Assembly: GCA_905183005.1 (NCBI GenBank)
Contig: CAJJDO010000037.1
Coordinates: 493,140 to 557,139, forward strand
Length of the DNA: 64,000 nucleotides
Origin: Paramecium pentaurelia
Taxonomy: Eukaryota; Ciliophora; Oligohymenophorea; Peniculida; Parameciidae
Reading direction: 5' to 3'
Below are positions 1 through 11,592 of the stretch, one piece after another (positions within the stretch are counted from its first letter, which is position 1; every line of letters starts with the position of its first letter). The translations under genes and the position numbers were made by a program. The notes below the pieces were generated by a model that searched no databases, was not told where the DNA came from, and saw nothing but the letters and a program-made list of their open reading frames with translations.

Positions 1-500
1 AAATAAATCTAATTTATAACAACTCTTTTTAAATTCAAGAAGATTTTTAATATAATTTTAATGAAATAAGTAACTTATTAAATTCTAACCTGCTCATCTT
101 TATGATTTTTCAATATTTTAAATAAGATATATATGATGAATCAATATCAATAAGTGTAAATTTCTGAATAAGATAGATAAACAAATTTATTCTACTTTAA
201 AAATTTATTAATATCATTTCTTATAATTATTATAACATTTATAGAAATTTATAATAACAACATTTTTAATGTATCTTTTATGATTATAATATCTCTAGAA
301 TTTTATATTTAGATTATATATCTGAAATCATACTATCAAATAAGTTAAAATTATTAAGATTTCTACCATTCAAATGTAATAAATGTAAATATTATTGATC
401 CTGATCATATATTTCTAAAAAGAATCAAAAAATAATTAAATCAAATCTAATACAATACAATATGATAAAATTAATATTTTTATAAATATCCTCAAACTCT
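1..500. other. AT-rich leader, no gene seen
   Basis: No frame in either direction gives a protein-like reading with TAA/TAG as Gln. The stretch is very AT-rich, with frequent TGA in all frames. It is probably the intergenic/5' flank of the plus-strand gene that starts at 501. Confidence 0.5.
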
Positions 501-2122
501 ATGAAATATTTAATATATATGTTATTTATTTTAATTTTACTTATATACACACAGAACATATAGGCTTCATTCCTTGAAATTTAGGGATTACTATTGTAAT
601 TATCATAAGTATGAAATATTAATTATACCAGAAATTAGTATAATTTGATTAATAAAATGATCAAGACATCTTTAATTAACTAGATCAAAAAATCTCATTT
701 GAAGATATTAATATCAAATTTCCTCATTAATGTTTTAATGATTATAATTATTTACACAATTTATTAGAAATAGATGATCCATAACTTCAATTTTTAGTTT
801 TAGCATCTGGATGCATTATTGAGCATTAATATTTTGAAATAAGAGATGGTTTTACTTAAATTCAATAACAAGAAATAAAATTTGGTTATTATATAAGATA
901 AAGCGAAGATGAATTACTTATAATGGCATTTCGCCCTTTTTATCATAAATCATTTTTGGCTCATTAATGTAGATTTGATGGCTTTAGCAATTAGTGTATA
1001 AAAGGAAATAATGATCATATATTATAACTTGGTAGTAGTTGTGATACTTTTTATGTTGATATTTTTTGTGTAGAACAATAGTTTAACTTGTATGAAAATT
1101 TGTAAGTCTTTATTAAAGAGTATCACATTATTATTATTTTTATTTCATTTACATATTATGATCGATTAATTAGACTTAAATAAGATTAAATATATAGAGT
1201 TTAAATTATACTCTCATCAATTGTGTTTCTACTTATATCCAATTGGTAATTTATAGCTTTAGTTTCAATTCTCAGAGTTTAGTAATAATATAATGTGAGA
1301 ACTAAATTTTATTAAATAGAACAATTAATACTATATCTCACATTGTTTCAAATATATACTAATAATTTCATTTAATTAGGCTCATTTAATGTTGAAAAAT
1401 CTATTGCTGAAGCAATTATTTACATTTATATAATTCTATTTTTGTTTTAAATTCTAAGCATTTTTGTATTCAAAAGAATATCATTAGTCATAATTCTATA
1501 TTTAGTATAATACTATTTTGAATACATAAAAGCGATGATTAAATTGAATACTTTAGTAGATAATAGTTTTAAATTAGGAATGGTATTCTTGAACATTTTG
1601 ATAGGAAATTTACAAGAATTAGATATATTTACATTTATTCAATTTAAGGATTCCATATTACATGTTCTATTTGGATATAAACTTAATTATTTTAGTTATA
1701 TCTATACTGCTATTTTAATATTAATTTTATTAAATAATGGACATAAATAAATATAATTATAAAAGAAATCATAAAAATATCACAAAATTAGATATTTATT
1801 TGAATGTTTTGCTTAAATTTAATTATCATTCCTTTATTTGCCATTAGCTATAATATTGACATTGTTAAATAAATTTAAAAATTATCCATATACAATAATT
1901 TGTTTTGAAAACTTTTACCTATTTTGGATTTATTTTTTTTATTTTCCAGTAGATTTTCCTTTTATATCATTAATCATAGGATTTATCTCACTTTTACTAG
2001 ATTCAAATGAACTATTTTATTATGTTTATGTAGAAATAAAGAGTATAGGCAATGAAATTAAATTGGAAGATCTAAAAATGCCAATAATTATTTCAGATTT
2101 TAGATAATTACTTAAATTGTGA
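501..2122 (+). CDS. Secreted-start polytopic membrane protein, unknown function
   Basis: 532 aa after removing one 23-nt intron (609-631). I do not recognise the family. Residues 1-17 are a clear signal peptide (MKYLIYMLFILILLIYT). An ectodomain follows to about residue 190, with six cysteines near 70, 97, 149, 158, 173 and 182. The rest is strongly hydrophobic with six or seven likely membrane spans. This signal-peptide, Cys ectodomain, multi-TM layout recalls GOST or GPCR-like receptors, but I see no diagnostic motif. The ATG at 501 was chosen over one at 611 because splicing from 501 gives a signal peptide and keeps the frame open. TGA ends it at 2122. Confidence 0.7.
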
Positions 2123-2778
2123 TCTATAATATAGAATATAAATTTATTATACATTTTAATAATCTTTGTTAATTTTAACTCAAGTTATTATTAAATTAGT
2201 AATTATACAAATATTTGTTAACCTAACTTCTTATATTAAATATTTATAATAATTATCATTTAATTATACTACAGTATTAATAGTAATAGTAAATTAGTCC
2301 TAGTAATTTGTTTCAATAATTGATAAATTCAATTAAATAGATGATAATTAATTTAGTCCTACTTTTTATATTAATATTTGACCCAAACAATGAAATAATC
2401 AACATCTCTAATTTTCTTTAATTAATAATTATGTAACCTAGTTATAGATATATAAACAAGATAAAAAGAATCAAAAAATTGAGTTTTAATATAAAAACAC
2501 TATATTAAATAAGATGTTTAAGATTTTATTGATTAATAAATTTGATAAAAATTTTAGAATTTCATTTAATTTTACTACAAGATTTAGAATAAAGATAATT
2601 AAATGTAGTAAATTTATTGAGATTAATTATTTATTATTGTAATTAAAGTTATAATAATAGTAATAAAATTAGAATTATTCAATAGTTAAAATATGATACT
2701 ATTTAAGAATGTTTAATTAATGATTCTTTAAACAGTTCATTTACATAATGATTAGTTACATACTTGTTTTATAATAAA
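2123..2778. other. AT-rich intergenic, nothing seen
   Basis: This is the spacer between the convergent ends of the membrane protein and the PP2C gene, unusually long for this window. No frame reads as protein and no RNA-like GC-rich segment is present. Confidence 0.45.
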
Positions 2779-3706
2779 TCAGAACATTACAATTAAGATA
2801 CTAATGTTGTCTCTTGAGCCATTTTTCAAAGCAAACTGCAATAGCTCTTTAGTCATCTCATCAGAATTCTTAAGTCCTTTAGTTATGTCAATTGCTTTCT
2901 AAAGAAAATTTAACATTAAAATGAAATTATACCTAATCATCTACAACATCCCAAAGTCCATCTGAAGCCATAATTAAATATTTGCATTAAGGTGTAATTT
3001 CTTAAACTTTTAAGTCTGGTTTAACTGAAACACCTACTGTTTTTAAATCTAGATCTCCAAATGCTCTTGTTACTGCTAATTAGCCCATCACTCTACCTCT
3101 CACAATTGTGCCTCCTTCCCGCCTTTAAAAAGCATAATTAAATCATTTAATATTACTTAACTCTAACCTATTCCTCAGGGTCTATTCCTTTATGATCAAC
3201 TGTCATTCTAACTGCTTTACCATCAATATTCATAACTGCTCTTGTATCACCTAAATTTGCAATATAACATTTTCTTTTATTATCTTCCTTTCTTAATAAA
3301 GTTAAGCAACAAGTGGCCCCTATTTCTGCAGCCCCAACTAATTTTAGTTAATCATCAACTTTTTTGAATATTTATTCAAAATATTCATTCGGTTTCAAAG
3401 TATTAAATTATTTGAAATCTCTTAGAAAAGTCTTTATTTAATATTTAAATTAAACTACTTCTGGCAGAATTTTTGTAATGTATTCAACTACATCAGTCCC
3501 TCCATGACCATCAAATACTGCAAATAGACAAGTAGTGCCATCCTAAAAACAATTATCTTTATAATAATGGGCTGATCTTATTTAGAGTATTGTATACAAT
3601 CTTCCATTTGATTTCTAATAGGATAGTTGGTATCTTCTCTATAAGCATATTCTGAACAGCAAGCAAGTTTTTACAAAAATTCTGATTTGACTTTACTATT
3701 AATCAT
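2779..3706 (-). CDS. PP2C-family protein serine/threonine phosphatase
   Basis: 277 aa, three introns (3572-3597, 3123-3156, 2899-2932; 26, 34 and 34 nt). It is a Mg/Mn-dependent phosphatase of the PPM family. Visible family motifs in order are NQMED near residue 33, the metal-binding FDGHGG near 60, LGDTRAV, the GRVMGQLAVTRAFGD block, ASDGLWDVVDD and the C-terminal GSRDNISILIVMF. All the metal-ligand aspartates expected for the family appear present. The length equals one catalytic domain with no regulatory extension and no signal peptide, so it is probably soluble. The first intron falls inside the MED motif and the third after the DDQ of the WDVVDD block, which fixes the splice sites. Confidence 0.93.
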
Positions 3707-4369
3707 TTTTTGATAAATAAAATATTTCAATTTAATCCCATAAAATGAAATAAAAAAAGTGTTATTTATTATTAAATAATATTCTGCCATAATATCATGA
3801 TGATTTAGAACCGTGTTTCACATGATCTTAATGATTTCAATTGTTTGACTGATATTAATATTATTATTTATAATAAGTTGATGAAAAAAATTAACACCAT
3901 CTTTCGAATGAAAGCAATGATTTTAAAATTCATGACTGAAAATATATATCTTTTTAAGCCATAATCAATTAATATTCTATAATTTTTTATTGATTTATTT
4001 ATTTAAATAAATAATAAAGATTATTTAAGAAATTCATACTTCATTTTATTTAAATTCTAACATCACTATGAAATTATTTAATATTAATCATAATATTTAT
4101 AAAATAATTAATAATTTTTATATTTGAAAATTAATCTTAATATGATCATTTAAATATTGTAAATTCTACTTTATTAAAAATATTTTATAATCAAATTTCT
4201 TATTAATAGATATATATTTAAAAATTGTGCAAAATAGATATAAGATTAAACATTCAGAAAATATTAAATTAGTGGTTGAAAATCAACCAAATAAAAATTT
4301 ATTAAATATGAGAATAAATATGATTAATAATATAGGATAATAGTCAAATTTAAAGAAGGATAGATGTAA
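3707..4369. other. AT-rich intergenic, nothing supported
   Basis: Upstream of the PP2C start. There are long A/T runs and frequent TGA in every frame. I see no gene, RNA or repeat array. Confidence 0.45.
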
Positions 4370-4807
4370 ATGGAATGCTCTTTATATGTAATTTCAAGTT
4401 TAATTAATAAGTTAAACTTCTGCAATTAGTACAAGTCTATATAGGTTGTTTAGGATTTTTCTAACGCTAATTTAATAAAATTAGAAGTATTATAAGAATA
4501 TATCTGAAATTACAAATAAATAGATTAGATACTAAATAGGTATATGATATTCATTTTTATGATATTTTCTTCATCATAAACAGAAGATTTTATTTTTATG
4601 AAATTTGAATCTATAAAAGAAGTTTATTAAATTGATTATATACCTAAAAATAATTAAATAAAAATTACTTAAGTTGTAGATATTGAATCAATATTTGGAA
4701 TTTAAAAATATAAATAATTACGTTTCAGGTAATATTAAGGAGTATATTAAGTTTTGGGACAGAGGATAATAAGATATGTTTAATTAATATATATGTTATT
4801 TTTATGA
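4370..4807 (+). other. Doubtful small gene or gene remnant with one in-frame TGA
   Basis: From the ATG at 4370 (MECSLYVISSLINKLN) to TGA at 4805-4807 one frame stays protein-like, except for a TGA after LEVLQEYI near 4506. The downstream part contains FIFMKFESIKEVYQIDYIP and later FGIQKYKQLRFRQYQG. Removing the TGA would need an intron of 42 nt (GTATTATAAG to ATTAG), longer than any other in the window. The piece may therefore be a gene with an unusual intron, two short frames, or a decaying gene. I recognise no family. Confidence 0.25.
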
Positions 4808-4921
4808 TACCTTATTTAATTTAAAGTTTTATACATAGATATATTTATATATATATCCACAAATACTATTGGATTTATTATTAAATAAATATTATCAATT
4901 TATATAATTTAAAAATAAAAA

Positions 4922-5481
4922 ATGATTAGGAAATAAACTCGTCCTCTTTTGATATTGAAACCTGAAAATGATGATTTTCCTTTTGACATCAAAGATGTTA
5001 ACATTAATGAAATTAAATAAATAGATTATTTTAGAATGTACAATTCCTTAAAAATGGTTTTGGAAAAGCTAATTGAAGAGCAAGTAATCATATAAATATA
5101 ATTTAGCCTTTGTAAAAGAAATTGTAAGCCAATATAGATATGGCATTTAAAGTCTTTTTGCAAAAAGATCAAACATCAAGCTAATAGCAAAAAGCCGGAA
5201 AAAGAAATTAATAATAGTCATTTCAAAAATAAGAAGTATTATAATTAGTAGAAAATTTATCTTAAATGGGATTTTCGGATAAATAAATAAATGAAAGGTT
5301 GTAATTGAATTCTGGTCTTTCACTGAATGGAATCACTTAACATTCAGAAATTCAAGAGGGAGATTAATAATCAGGAAAAAAGTAAATAAAAGAAAAGTTT
5401 AAATAAGGATTATTTATTGATAAACAAAAGCTGTAATAAGAAGAATAATTCAATACTGATGATGAGTCTGATCAAAATTGA
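4922..5481 (+). CDS. Uncharacterised protein, PENGDFPFDIK family member A
   Basis: 178 aa, one 23-nt intron (5084-5106). It has no family I can name, but it is clearly paralogous to the minus-strand gene at 28275-28845. Both begin with a basic RKKQTRP-type N-terminus, followed by PEN-DFPFDIK, then a helix with RMYNS and EKLI just before an intron at the same codon, then LQ-K-Q-NID. A second conserved block near residue 120 reads QLVENLSQMGFSDKQINERLQ. Its MGF core and spacing resemble a UBA-like three-helix bundle, which is inference only. The tail is acidic and Gln-rich. No membrane segment or signal is visible. The importin alpha gene starts 184 bp downstream on the same strand. Confidence 0.75.
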
Positions 5482-5665
5482 AGGAATGAAATATTATGTT
5501 TTAATTTTCCTCATATAAATAATAGAAATATAGGAATAACAATATTTTATTTAAAGTTTTCTAAAAAATACGATGACTTTCTATTTCAATTTGTTAAATA
5601 TAAAAATTTTACATCATAATTATATATATTAATATTACATTTTTAAGGAAAATTAAGACACAAAA

Positions 5666-7152
5666 ATGAATTATGAATAAATTTTGCCTATATATATTTT
5701 GGATAATATTAGAAAGAAGATACTCAAGTAATATGAGGAAATAGACGAATCTAATGTTAATCCAAATATAATAGATATGTATGCAGATATGATTTAATCT
5801 GATGATATTGTTAAGTAACATTATGGTCTTGTTGCTATAAGAAAATTAATCAGCACTAATTAAAATCCATTTGATATTACACAATCTATAATAGAAAATA
5901 ATTTGGTCCCAATTTTGATATAAATACTTGATTAGAATTCTAATTAACTTTTTATTTTTGAAGCTATTTGGATTTTAACTAATATATCTAGTGGAACAAA
6001 TGAATAAACACAAATTGTTGTAAAATATGGTGGAATACCAAGTATATTAAAGCATTTGAATTCAATATATTTGTCCCTCATTGAATAAGTATGCTGGGCA
6101 ATGGGGAATATAGCTGCAGATGATGTAGAATTTAGAAATTAAATAATTCAATAGGGTGGATTATTAAAATTTATTGAAATTAGTGAATAACTTTAATAAA
6201 GAAATAATAAATAATTAGTAAAATTATGTTCATGGACTATTAGTAATTTATGTAGAGGAAATCCAAATCCAACCATTGAAGTATTTTTATAAATTAAATA
6301 TGTAGAAATATAAGTTATTATTGATCAAATATTTCTCATGTATAATTGAAGAATATGATGATGATGAAACTTTGACAGATTCTTGTTGGGCATTATAATA
6401 TATAAGTAATTCAAATAATGGATTGGTGGATCCAAATTAATAAATTATCAATACAGGAATAGTTCCTAAACTTATATCCATACTGAGAAATAGCTAAGTT
6501 AATTCAATAATATTTCCTTGTGTGAGAATAATTGGTAATATTCTAACAGGAAATGATACTTAAACAGATTATATATTAAATAATGATATTCTGGATGTTT
6601 TTTTTTATCGTTTGAAGAATACTCAATTAAAGAGTCTAATAAGAGAAGTATTTATAATAAAAGAAGTATTTAGATTTGTTGGAGTATATCTAATATAACT
6701 GCTGGTAACCTTAATTAGATAAAAAGAGTGTTAGACAACAATAATATCATGACTTTATTGTTCCAATTATTTAAATCATCCAATCCTGAAGTCTAAACAG
6801 AAATAGCCTGGGTTTATTCTAATGCTATGAAAGAAATAAAACTCTAAGATACAATGATATTGATAGAAATGGGAATATTGGAGATATTTGCAACAACATT
6901 GAGACTTTAAAGAACTTAATCTAGATAGAAATAAGATATTCTTAAATCATTAGATAGTTTATTTAATAAAAGTATTTAAATTAATAAATTTTAGTACGTT
7001 AACTTTATGGAACAGAATAAGAGTACATATTGGAATTCTTTAGAAAACTTAAGCAAATTTAAGAAAGACAAGAAGAAAATTAAGATTAGAACAATTAGTG
7101 TAATGTTGAATAAGAATATTATACTAAGTGGAAGAACTTAATATAAAATTGA
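5666..7152 (+). CDS. Importin-alpha-like armadillo repeat protein (paralogue 1)
   Basis: 470 aa after three introns (25 nt near 6280-6305, 26 nt near 6650-6675, 23 nt near 6972-6994). Importin alpha is the adaptor that binds nuclear localisation signals and importin beta. Tandem ARM repeats are visible, with signature helices EAIWILTNISSG, QVCWAMGNIAADD, KLCSWTISNLCRGNP, DSCWALQYISN and EICWSISNITAGN. These carry the Trp/Asn array that forms the NLS groove. The C-terminal tail is polar with a helical segment EYILEFFRKLKQIQERQ. A basic IBB domain is not obvious at the N-terminus (MNYEQILPIYILDNIRKKI), so an upstream exon may be missed or the protein may lack autoinhibition. A divergent paralogue lies at 13117-14645. 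Confidence 0.88.
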
Positions 7153-7300
7153 ATACCTTTTTTATGTATATTTTATAAAGATTATGCGCTCTATCTTATT
7201 TAAATGAATTTATCTTCATATATTATATTCATTATAAAAAAACTATATTTGTTTTAGAAATGTAATTGTAATTAGCATATATTTTTATTAATATAAAATA

Positions 7301-8075
7301 ATGGGATTCGGTACAAATCCATATTAGAATGAAAATCATGAAGATAAAAGTTAGTATGCAATTACAGGTAGACCCTAATTGAATGATGTTCATTCAATTT
7401 ATGTAAAAGGATCTTAACCTTGGTGGAGAAGATGGTGGGCTACTCGTGACATGTTTTAAGAGCATCATTGGGAAGTTCTGTATATTAAAATACATTATAT
7501 ATTATTAGAACATGTGCTAAGTATGCTTATAAAGGAGCTCTTACTGCAATATTAGTTGGAGCCACTTATTAATTTAAGCAATTATCAGTAAATGCATTGG
7601 CAATCAATAAAGGAAGAGTATTTGCAAGTAGAAATGGATTTACAGGTCCTGCTTTTATTGCACTTAAATAAGCTTCTAGACATGGAGCTCTTGGTGCTAT
7701 TTTTGGAGTTACTTACTTTTTCTGGTTTTATTAATTAGTTTGTTCAAGAGGTCATGAACATACATTTAATAGATATCTTTATGGTCATGCATTATATGGA
7801 GCAGGATTGGCAGCATTTTTCAGTATCAGAAGAAGTGGTGTTGGAGCTTTGATTGGAGGAATAATTGGTAAGGAATATAAAAAAATAGTATAGGTTGGAT
7901 TTATTATAATACAACTCATGGTAATTTATAGATAGGAAATAAAGCAGAAGAAGGAATTAATTTTGAATTCAAGGGATTAACACCTGAATAAAGAGATGTT
8001 ATTAGATAAAGAGATTTGATCAGTCATTTAAGCAGAACACCAGAATTCAAATTAAATTTATTCAATAAAGTATGA
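7301..8075 (+). CDS. Tim17/NDUFA11-like mitochondrial inner-membrane protein
   Basis: 239 aa, introns at 7480-7508 (29 nt) and 7868-7893 (26 nt). The N-terminal 60 residues are polar with a WWRRWWATRDM segment. The middle has three to four short hydrophobic spans rich in small residues: KGALTAILVGATYQF, HGALGAIFGVTYFFW, YGHALYGAGLAAFF and GALIGGIIGWIYY. The Gly/Ala-rich G-xxx-G pattern is typical of the Tim17/22/23 superfamily, which includes complex I subunit NDUFA11. The tail (EFKGLTPEQRDVIRQRD) is soluble. The assignment rests on pattern only. It could be another four-span inner-membrane protein. Confidence 0.55.
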
Positions 8076-8110
8076 AAATTACAACAATATAAAATAATAA
8101 TTTAATTATA

Positions 8111-9072
8111 ATGTCAAGACATTCAAAAAATAATACAGCAAATCCAGTATTTACATATGCAGAAAGGAAAATGGTTAAAGATTTTGGTACATAAAATTCT
8201 CGTGTTGGATCAGATTCATAAAGACCATTTGATTTTTGTTATTTATGTATTAGTAGAGTGATTGAGCCTTTGACATGTGAAAAAGGACATTTATTTTGTA
8301 GAGAATGTATAATATAAAATATGGTAATCTATTTTTCATTATGAAATAAGGTTAAATAAAAATAAGAAAATGAGAAACTAATTGCGGCCTACAATCAAAA
8401 AAAATAATAATAAGAGTAGAAATAGTAATAATAAGATGAAGCATAACAAAAAGAAAAAGAATAAAATTTTGAAAAGTTAGATTATTAAAATGATGTCATT
8501 GAAAGAAGATAATTCAAATCTAAAGTAGAAGAAAAATTATAAGGGTAATTATGAAAATTTAATTAATTTTTAGTTATATTAATTTAGAAGCAGAATAAAA
8601 AAAGAAAGTATTAGAGAAAATGTAACTTAAGGGAAAAGAAATGCTTACAATGTCTAAGAAAGATTTAACATGTAAAAATTTTTGGGTTCCTGAATCTTAA
8701 CCTGAATAATAAGAAGAAAAATTAGAATAACCAAAAAATATTTGTAGATGTCCTGCCAATAGGGATCATGAAATAAAACTTAAAAAATTATATCCTACAA
8801 AATTAAATGATAATAATGGTGAAACTAAAGAAGTATTTTGTTATGCATGTAATAAAACATTAAAATATTAAAAAATTGGAATGAGTAAACATTGTGGACA
8901 TGTTATGTGTATGAGTTGTATTTCTAGTATTTGCTTACCAGATAAAAAATGTATGGTTTGTAATAAAGAATTTGATAAGAAAGACATTATTTAAATATAA
9001 GAAGCACATTCTGGATTTGCTAGTCATAATTAAGTAGAAGTTAAAATATTTAATCCTGTGATGTTAATATGA
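8111..9072 (+). CDS. NOSIP-like RING-type E3 ubiquitin ligase
   Basis: 301 aa, introns at 8324-8350 (27 nt) and 8545-8573 (29 nt). Layout matches nitric-oxide-synthase-interacting protein. A short N-terminus MSRHSKNNTANPVFTY is followed by a first RING/U-box-like half with CYLCISRVIEPLTC and GHLFCRECI near residues 40-65. Next come a Gln/Lys-rich coiled coil and a DLTCKNFWVPE box. A second zinc module near 235-285 has CYACNKTLKYQ, KHCGHVMCMSC and CMVCNKEF. The TYAER and NFWVP boxes are characteristic of the family, which acts in the nucleus and associates with spliceosomes in other eukaryotes. The ATG at 8111 is 35 bp after the previous stop. Confidence 0.9.
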
Positions 9073-9084
9073 ATATTAGCTTAA

Positions 9085-9925
9085 TCAAACAAATTTTGAT
9101 GTATTATTCTTTTTTGATTATCCCAAGTATTTGCTAGCATTTTAAGTACTTTGATTTTAACTGACACCAGCTGATGCTTTATTAATTTATACTAATAAAG
9201 AAGGATTCTTTAATTTTATCAATGAGGCTATGTCATTCAATCTAATAAAATTTTTTATTTCTTTATACCTATTCTAAACAAATTATAATTTTGCTTTCAT
9301 TAAATTATATCTAAATGAAACATTTTATCTAATTGTCTCTTCAGAAGCAGAACTAAAATCTAATGACAACATTTCCATAAATTTGTATTCTAAATTTTCA
9401 ATAAAATCTAATCTTGCAGCTCCATCTTATTGCATAAAGAATACACAGAAAAAACTTAATCAATTTAAATTTATACTGATTAGGCTCTTTATGACATGAG
9501 TTTAACAATTTGATTAACATTTATAAAAATTGAGGATATTCAATAGTTAGTTTTTATTCTTCTCTTATTCTTTTATAATTATCTTTATTTATGCTATTAT
9601 TATATTTAATTATACATTGTATTATAATTGAAAAACAAATCTGTTTCACTAGTTAACTCAATTTTCAAATTATCGAATGCTTGTTATTCTCCCTAAATTT
9701 AATTACAACACAACAAACTTAAACTAAAATTTTCACTCTAACCAATTCTAATGTCCCTATTTCTTATGGACCAGTATTTGCATCCTAAACCCTAATTAAT
9801 TATTATTCATTTAAAATCTACCTTGTTTCTATATGAATTTCTCTATCAAATTATATTTTAAATCCTCCTTCTAAACTTGGATCAATATCTTCTAAAGCTC
9901 CTAAATCTAATTGTGAATCGTCCAT
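9085..9925 (-). CDS. SAS-6-like basal body protein (SAS6L)
   Basis: About 247 aa with five introns (9792-9821, 9693-9718, 9594-9615, 9455-9476; the 30-nt first one is in frame and optional, giving 257 aa if retained). The SAS-6 N-terminal head fold is recognisable: ELVRVKILVQGE, LKIELTSETDLFFNYN, EQKLTIEYPQFLQML, KLLNSC, and then DGAARLDFIENLEYKF with MEMLSLDFSSASEE. The last two blocks are typical of the short SAS6L proteins, which lack the long coiled coil and sit at basal bodies or apical structures in alveolates. The protein ends soon after NPSLLVQI with a polar tail. Full-length SAS-6 is ruled out by size. Convergent with NOSIP, with 12 bp between stops. Confidence 0.8.
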
Positions 9926-10085
9926 TTTATTTTATTTTTATTATATCAAAATTAAATGTTAAAGTAAGAGAAATAATGCAATAAATAATATATCTTAATA
10001 AGAAATTAGTAAGTTATATATTTATATATAAGTAATTAAATCTATAATCAATTATCAATAATTGGAATCTTAAATGTAAAAATAA

Positions 10086-11592
10086 TCATTAAAATTTTAA
10101 TGTGGTGTTTTCATTAATATGAACATAAAACCTAAATATAAAATTAATTTTACAATTCTGAGATTCTAAAACTCTTTCAATTAACATTTCTTTACTTTTT
10201 TAAAATAGTTCTGATTAAGGTAAATGATTCATACCAATTATTTATATTGAAGTATTTTAAACTTAACTAATTCTTATTTATAAAAATTATCCATTATTTT
10301 TTTTTAGTATTTCAAGTAGAAATATTATTAATGCATGTTTCATAGTAATAAATTTTATGTCATCATTGCAAACTATACTAATTGAATATTTTGGTGTCTA
10401 AAATAATTGTACACATTTAAGAAGTAACTTCTTTATAGTTACTAACTTTAATTCACATACTTAAGACTACTAATAATATATCTCAATTAATGATATTCTC
10501 AAATCCCTCAATAAAGGATGATGATTCTCCTTTAATATTGTTGCTAACACTTTATTTATAGGCATTATTTATAAATGGAAAAATTCTTTATATATCTAAA
10601 TCTACTACAAGTATTTCATTTTTTACTCTTTTCTTATTGGATCCTCAGATTCAATAATTATTGCATATATCACTTTTTCAAATTAGTATGCTATTATTGA
10701 AATTGCCACTTTTTTATTAAGATAATCGACATTCAGATATTAATTGAATAAGCATAAATTATTACGATTCTCTAAGCTTTTAACAGTCAATCTTTATATG
10801 TATGCTTATAAGGATTCATTACCTAAAACCTTTGATTGATACATAAATGTTGTTAAAGGAGTCTCTGATTCAAAGTATTCTTTTAAGTATGAGGATATTA
10901 CTTAATATGCATTCTCTTCTTTATTGAAAGAAAATAAAAAGTAAGGTTTCTTTAAAAATAAAGGAGTCATGATTTCTAATATATTATTTTTCACATTTAT
11001 TACCCCAAGTACTGTCTTTGAGAGACAGAAAAAATGAATTCCTGTATTACTTCTCAATTTCATATTAAATGATAATAAAACTTAAACTCAATACAGTTGT
11101 ATAAACATATTGCTAAATATCCATATTACCTTAATAAAGCTATACAATCAATATTTTCGAGACAGTATGAATTAAATTAGCAACAATTCCTAATTTAAGA
11201 TTGTTAGCAAACATCAAAATATTATGTACCAACATTTGATTGCTTCCTAATATATAACCATCATAATATGTCTTAACAGGAGCGGGATTATCATATTCAA
11301 ATGCTGTAAAGATTAAATTACATATTAGCAAAGCAAAATTCGAGTACTTTCTAAATTTGCTGTATTTTCTTAACAATATGTATTAAAATAATAGATAAAA
11401 TGCAATGGCTCCATTTTTTATGGCTTTTTAATAACTTTGACCTATCAAATGAACAAAAAAGTTAATGATCAAAAGTAAGAACCCTCCTCCTGTAACATAA
11501 GTTAGGGTTGGAAATTGGAGTGTTGTGCTTCGATGTATCAAATACTGTTCTTCAATTTTTGAGTCTTTGAATCTTAAAGAGTATTTATACAT
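10086..11592 (-). CDS. Polytopic membrane protein with degenerate histidine-kinase-like core (paralogue 1)
   Basis: 492 aa, one 28-nt intron (10976-11003). Residues 1-210 hold about six hydrophobic spans after MYKYSLRFKDSKIEEQYLIH; one conserved loop reads YYDGYILGSNQMLVH. The cytosolic half starts at DSTWGEIMTPLFLKKP. Near residue 370 it has PLLRDLRISLIEIYY, then ELKLVTIKKLLLKC. That is the usual order of a DHp helix followed by the link to the ATPase domain of hybrid histidine kinases. KHALIIFLLEILKK occupies the N-box position. There is no invariant phospho-His, N-box Asn or DxGxG, so catalysis is doubtful. A paralogue with the same intron position lies at 22678-24155. The kinase resemblance is inference from pattern. 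Confidence 0.65.
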
